Translations under genes and position numbers: made by a program | Part shown: positions 60,818 through 64,000 of the stretch, in pieces | How the letters are laid out: every line of letters begins with the position of its first letter | Position numbering within the stretch: the first letter of the stretch is position 1 | NCBI RefSeq assembly: GCF_019400745.1 | Contig: NZ_WJIB01000005.1 | Span: 186,001-250,000 of the forward strand | From: Cohnella sp. CFH 77786 | GTDB lineage: Bacteria > Bacillota > Bacilli > Paenibacillales > Paenibacillaceae | Direction: 5' to 3' | Length of the DNA stretch: 64,000 bases | The notes under the pieces: generated by a model | Databases searched by the model: none | Told to the model about the DNA's origin: nothing | Seen by the model: the letters and a program-made list of their open reading frames with translations, nothing else

Positions 60818-62836
60818 TCAATTCCGGGCGGCAGGCAGCCGGATTTCGACGGTGGTGCCCTGACCCGGTTTACTGTCGAACGATATCGATCCTCTGTGGT
60901 TGGCGATAATCCGCTTCGAGACCATGAGTCCGAGACCGGTTCCGTTCTCTTTGCTCGTGAAGAAAGGATCCCCAAGGCGGTTCAGCGCTTCTTGGGGGAT
61001 TCCGAATCCATGATCGGCGACACGAACGACGACACGGCCGGTCGTCTCGCCAAGCAGCCCGATCGTCACGGTGCCGCCTCCGGGCATCGCTTCGATCGCG
61101 TTTTTGATCACGTTGATGAACACCTGCTTCAGCTGGTTGATCTCGCCGTGAACGGGCGGCACTTCCGGAGCGAACGCCATGTTGAACGTTACATTGTGCA
61201 AGATGGCTTGTGGCTGCAAAAACGCTCCGATATCCTCCAAGATCGACTTGAGATCCGCCGCTTGAAAATGACCCGCCTGCGGTTTGGACAAGACGAGAAA
61301 CTCGCTGACGATGAGGTTGATCCGGTCCAGTTCGGAGAGCATCAGCTCCAAAGAGTCTTCCCGCACCGTGACGCCATTCATCTGAAGTTGAACGAATCCC
61401 TTGAGCGTCGTCAGCGGATTGCGGATTTCGTGAGCGACGCCGGCAGCCAATTGGCCGATGACGGACAGCTTTTCCGATTGCCGCAATGCTTCTTCGGCTT
61501 GTTTGCGCGCGGTGATGTTCCGGCTAATCGAAGCGATGGCGACGACGGCGTCCTTGTGGTCCCGGATCGGGGAGATCGTGATGCTGACGTCGATCAACTG
61601 CCCGTTCTTCGTGTTACGGATCGTCTCGTAATCCGTCACGGATTCTTTGCGGCAGATGGTCGTCAAGATTTCCTCGTATTCCCGCTCCAGCCATCCGGGT
61701 ACGTTCATCAACGGCTTGCCTAACGTTTCCTCCGCGCTCCAGCCGTACATCGTTTCGAAAGCGCGGTTCATTTGCAGCACGTTGCCTTGCAAGTCCATGA
61801 CATGGATGGCGTCGGACGTATGGTTCACGAAGGACTCCAAATATTTGCGGGTGCTGCGGAGTTCCTCCGAAGCATCCTTGAGCTTGACCCGATAACTGCC
61901 GAGCTGGCGAAAAACGATCAGCATGATGGACGCCGCGAATCCCCCCATGACGGCGCTCAGCTGATTCTGTTGCAGGAGCAAGATCGCCAGCAGAATCAGA
62001 ATCGTCGCATAGGGGAGGGCCAGTCGCAGCGCTCCATCGTAAGTTTTGCGCCGCGCTTCGTTTTTCCCTTCCGAGATTCGGCTGACGAAACCTCCATAGG
62101 CGATCAGGAGCAAAGCGAACGTATAAAACGGATCGATGATCGCGTAGATCCATTCGTTCTCGGTTGCGAAAGGAGAATAATAAACGGAATCCGCGGCGAT
62201 TTGCAGGATCATGCCGATAATGAAATAAAGCATCGCTTTCTTGTCCCGGACCTTATCCAGCACCCAATACAGACAGAGCGCGCCGAAGAGCAGGGCCAGA
62301 TCGCTTGCATTATAGGCGAGGGAGACGAGCGCTGCGGACCTGACGCCGCCGGTCTGCAGGAAGATCGGCTTGATGATGAACTCCCAGCTAAGGCTGACGG
62401 CCACGGTCATGATGATGGCGATGTCGAACAGCGGGGTGGAACTGAGCCGGTTGTCGCGCGGGACGATTTTCAGAATAAACGCGAAGACGAAAAACGATGC
62501 GGACAGCAAGTAAAAAAAGTCCGGCGAACCCGGGTATGGGACTTCCATATCGCACAGCGCTTCTTGCACGAACCATATCGCATCTCCGATAAAATAAAGC
62601 GAGGCCCCGTACGTCACGTATCGCCAGAAACGTTTTTCCGACGGCTCGCAGGCTCGGCTGCACCGAGTCAACCAGACCGCGGCAGCGAGGGAGCCGAGCG
62701 CGGCGAATGTGTCGTCGCCGACCTCCCAAAGGCGGGATTCTACGGGAAAAGAGAGATTCCAAGCGTAAAAGGCGATCATATAAAGCACGATTGCAGCGAA
62801 GATTGTCCGAAAGTCCCGTTTGATGCGCAACCGCAT
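60818..62836 (-). CDS. Membrane PAS histidine kinase of the sporulation-kinase type
   Basis: A 672-residue sensor kinase. The N-terminal 320 residues hold about ten hydrophobic helices, a MASE-like membrane sensor. A PAS domain (about 335-455) contains ESFVNHTSDAIHVMDLQGNVLQMNRAFETMYGWSAEE. The dimerisation domain carries the phospho-accepting His in GVAHEIRNPLTTLKGFVQLQ. The ATPase domain has NVIKNAIEAMPGGG (N box), DHGFGIP and GTGLGLMVSKRI (G boxes). The HEIRNPLTTLKGF form is shared with KinA-E sporulation kinases. No response regulator is adjacent, consistent with a phosphorelay input kinase. An extended -10 promoter inside a palindrome lies upstream. Confidence 0.92.
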   Translation of the reverse strand: MRLRIKRDFRTIFAAIVLYMIAFYAWNLSFPVESRLWEVGDDTFAALGSLAAAVWLTRCSRACEPSEKRFWRYVTYGASLYFIGDAIWFVQEALCDMEVPYPGSPDFFYLLSASFFVFAFILKIVPRDNRLSSTPLFDIAIIMTVAVSLSWEFIIKPIFLQTGGVRSAALVSLAYNASDLALLFGALCLYWVLDKVRDKKAMLYFIIGMILQIAADSVYYSPFATENEWIYAIIDPFYTFALLLIAYGGFVSRISEGKNEARRKTYDGALRLALPYATILILLAILLLQQNQLSAVMGGFAASIMLIVFRQLGSYRVKLKDASEELRSTRKYLESFVNHTSDAIHVMDLQGNVLQMNRAFETMYGWSAEETLGKPLMNVPGWLEREYEEILTTICRKESVTDYETIRNTKNGQLIDVSITISPIRDHKDAVVAIASISRNITARKQAEEALRQSEKLSVIGQLAAGVAHEIRNPLTTLKGFVQLQMNGVTVREDSLELMLSELDRINLIVSEFLVLSKPQAGHFQAADLKSILEDIGAFLQPQAILHNVTFNMAFAPEVPPVHGEINQLKQVFINVIKNAIEAMPGGGTVTIGLLGETTGRVVVRVADHGFGIPQEALNRLGDPFFTSKENGTGLGLMVSKRIIANHRGSISFDSKPGQGTTVEIRLPAARN

Positions 62837-63105
62837 AAGAGGCCTTCTTTCGATAAAAAGTTGACAAGATTATACCATAATCAACTTTTTTCGTAATCTA
62901 AAGGCGATATACATGCGCAGCATCAGAGAGAAGATATACCCACGTCATCGCAAACTTCCCGGCCGAGCCCCCAAAACTTTAGAACCATTTCCAATGAAAA
63001 TATAGACTTATGATTACGGCTGGTTTATATTCATATTAGGAAAGACGAAAATACCTCGTATCAATTGAAATGCTCCATAGAACGAACAAATCTTCCCGAA
63101 TGATC
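62837..63105. promoter_or_regulatory. Gap upstream of the kinase gene
   Basis: About 270 AT-rich bases hold the kinase promoter and its palindrome in the first 55 positions. The remainder, about 62900-63105, shows no gene, repeat or riboswitch that I can recognise. Confidence 0.5.
62855..62891 (-). promoter_or_regulatory. Extended -10 promoter of the kinase inside a perfect palindrome
   Basis: On the minus strand TGG-TATAAT (core 62874 to 62869) is an extended -10 element. It is enclosed by AAAAAGTTGA (62855-62864) and TCAACTTTTT (62881-62890), perfect 10-bp inverted arms 16 bases apart, which suggests a repressor or activator site over the core promoter. Confidence 0.55.
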
Positions 63106-63133
63106 AAGACGCTTCCATCGGAAGCGTCTTTTT
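63106..63133. terminator. Terminator after the YdjM-like gene
   Basis: AAGACGCTTCC (63106-63116) pairs with GGAAGCGTCTT (63120-63130), 3-base loop. The A/T flanks allow use in both directions. Confidence 0.9.
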
Positions 63134-63159
63134 GATGCAAACGGGCTTCATTCGATCGG

Positions 63160-63807
63160 TTATCTGGGGATGAGTTTGATGGATTTCTTGATGAGCGGAT
63201 AGAAACATTTGACGCCTTGGGGGGTCAGGGAGTCCGCGAGAAGATGGGAAGCGTACCCTGCAATCGCGGTGGCCATAATGCCATCGATCTTAAGCTGGTA
63301 TTGCAGCTCCCAACCGATTTGCCCCCATAGGACAAGCGCCCAGACCGTATGCGTCATCCCCCGGTGCTTGAGCCAAGGAACCCAGGCGACGAAAGCGCCG
63401 AGCTCCAGAAGCCAAGTTTGGTGCGTTTGCCAACCGGCGTAAAGAAGGCCGATCCCGATCAGACTGACGAGCGCGTTTCTGATCGTGCCCTGCGAGGTGA
63501 CGAGGCCCAGCAACAGGATCGTGACGGAGATCGCGGCGAATGACGGGTAAAACCGGTCCTCGGTTACATACAAATACGAATTTGCGAAGACAAGGAGCAA
63601 TCCGATCCAGAGACCCGAGCCGCGAAGCCAACGGGATACTTGCCCCAGCTTGCCGTTTAACAGGCTGGTACCGTCCAAATCGGCAGCCAAGGCCGAGAAA
63701 GTCGAGACGGATAGATAGAGAGCTGCGTGTTCCGGTTGAAACGGGAAGAACAACGCTGCGGCAGTCCCGATGGCCGCGCCAATGGCAAGATGCGTAGAAC
63801 CTTTCAT
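63160..63807 (-). CDS. YdjM/DUF457-type membrane-bound metal-dependent hydrolase
   Basis: A 215-residue membrane protein. It carries the YdjM/DUF457 motif set: THLAIG at the N-terminus, AADLDG near residue 45, LKHRGMTHT near 150 and GYASHLLADSLTPQGV near 190. These His and Asp residues line a presumed metal site between about five helices. E. coli YdjM belongs to the LexA regulon. The preferred start is ATG 63807 (MKGSTHL), five bases after GGAGGG; ATG 63819 is upstream. A near-consensus Gram-positive SOS box lies in its 5' region, so damage induction is likely. The physiological substrate is not known. Confidence 0.88.
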   Translation of the reverse strand: MKGSTHLAIGAAIGTAAALFFPFQPEHAALYLSVSTFSALAADLDGTSLLNGKLGQVSRWLRGSGLWIGLLLVFANSYLYVTEDRFYPSFAAISVTILLLGLVTSQGTIRNALVSLIGIGLLYAGWQTHQTWLLELGAFVAWVPWLKHRGMTHTVWALVLWGQIGWELQYQLKIDGIMATAIAGYASHLLADSLTPQGVKCFYPLIKKSIKLIPR

Positions 63808-63844
63808 AATTCCCTCCATGACTGACGAAGAAGTTCGGCATTAG

Positions 63845-63860
63845 GCAAACATATGTTTGC
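63845..63860. promoter_or_regulatory. Near-consensus SOS (LexA/DinR) box
   Basis: GCAAACATATGTTTGC is a perfect 16-bp palindrome. Its inner 14 bases match the Bacillus SOS consensus CGAACRNRYGTTYG at 13 of 14 positions. It lies just after a minus-strand -10 TATACT (63879 to 63874) with a possible -35 TTGTTT 18 bases earlier, a usual operator position. Confidence 0.6.
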
Positions 63861-63978
63861 ACGTTGCTTAGTCAGTATACACGGACTTAGGTGGAGGAAA
63901 CAACCTCGGATTCGAACAGCTGGGTAATTAACCATATAAAATATTACAATGACTTGTCAAATTACAAGGGGGGTAACC

Positions 63979-64000
63979 ATGCAATCCGGAAAGCGGAATG
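63979..64000 (+). CDS. First codons of a further gene (partial)
   Basis: ATG at 63979 follows AAGGGGGG (63966-63973) at five-base spacing and reads MQSGKRN before the window ends. The strong ribosome site and about 90 upstream AT-rich bases support a real start. Nothing can be said about function. Confidence 0.5.

Overview
The window is chromosomal DNA of a fairly GC-rich Gram-positive endospore former, most likely a member of Paenibacillaceae (Cohnella or Paenibacillus type). This rests on strong AGGAGG-like ribosome sites, frequent TTG/GTG starts, many rho-independent terminators, a fused isobutyryl-CoA mutase, YmaF, DUF4183/collagen-like proteins, an EF-G-binding (FusB-like) protein and a Kin-type sensor kinase. 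No rRNA, tRNA, CRISPR array, insertion sequence or prophage was recognised.

Layout. 1-550: end of one and all of a second small YdcZ/DUF606 membrane protein. 772-5147: acyl-CoA dehydrogenase plus icmF. 5240-6542: TetR regulator divergent from a small membrane protein. 6741-7400: FusB-like gene broken by an in-frame stop. 7494-10833: MetR/MtaR-type LysR regulator and metE. 10911-12958: ArsR regulator divergent from an MFS exporter. 13045-14784: ymaF, then a 20-codon peptide gene followed by an MccB-like E1 enzyme, a candidate microcin-C-type system. 14849-16708: TPR membrane protein and a p97/Vps4-like AAA ATPase. 16871-20419: secreted RCC1/copper-amine-oxidase-like protein, an ABM-fold protein, a dioxygenase remnant and a GTP cyclohydrolase II. 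20507-21925: Mur-ligase-like protein.

21912-50353 is the centrepiece, a hybrid NRPS/trans-AT PKS region. An MppP-like PLP enzyme (arginine oxidase family) and a D-2-hydroxyacid dehydrogenase are followed by a convergent BtrH-like protein. Then comes one long plus-strand operon: NRPS C-A-T-E with an Asn code; a SagB-type double oxidoreductase; a GT1 glycosyltransferase; a fused S12 peptidase/ABC exporter of the ClbP/ZmaM/PamJ prodrug-activating kind; a second NRPS C-A-T predicted to load a basic residue; a discrete malonyltransferase; a KS-KR-ACP-KS-ACP protein ending in a BtrH-like papain-fold domain; a free carrier protein; and a radical SAM/SPASM enzyme. I infer that the product is assembled with an N-acyl-D-Asn cap, exported, and activated when the peptidase removes the cap. 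The arginine-derived building block, the glycosylation and the BtrH-type offloading are inferences from gene content.

50529-64000 returns mostly to core genome: a small secreted protein, a LysM-GMC oxidoreductase fusion, a LysR regulator divergent from the pentose phosphate operon zwf-tkt-tal-gnd, a collagen-like/DUF4183 pair, a membrane PAS histidine kinase, a YdjM-like membrane protein with a near-consensus SOS box, and the first codons of another gene.
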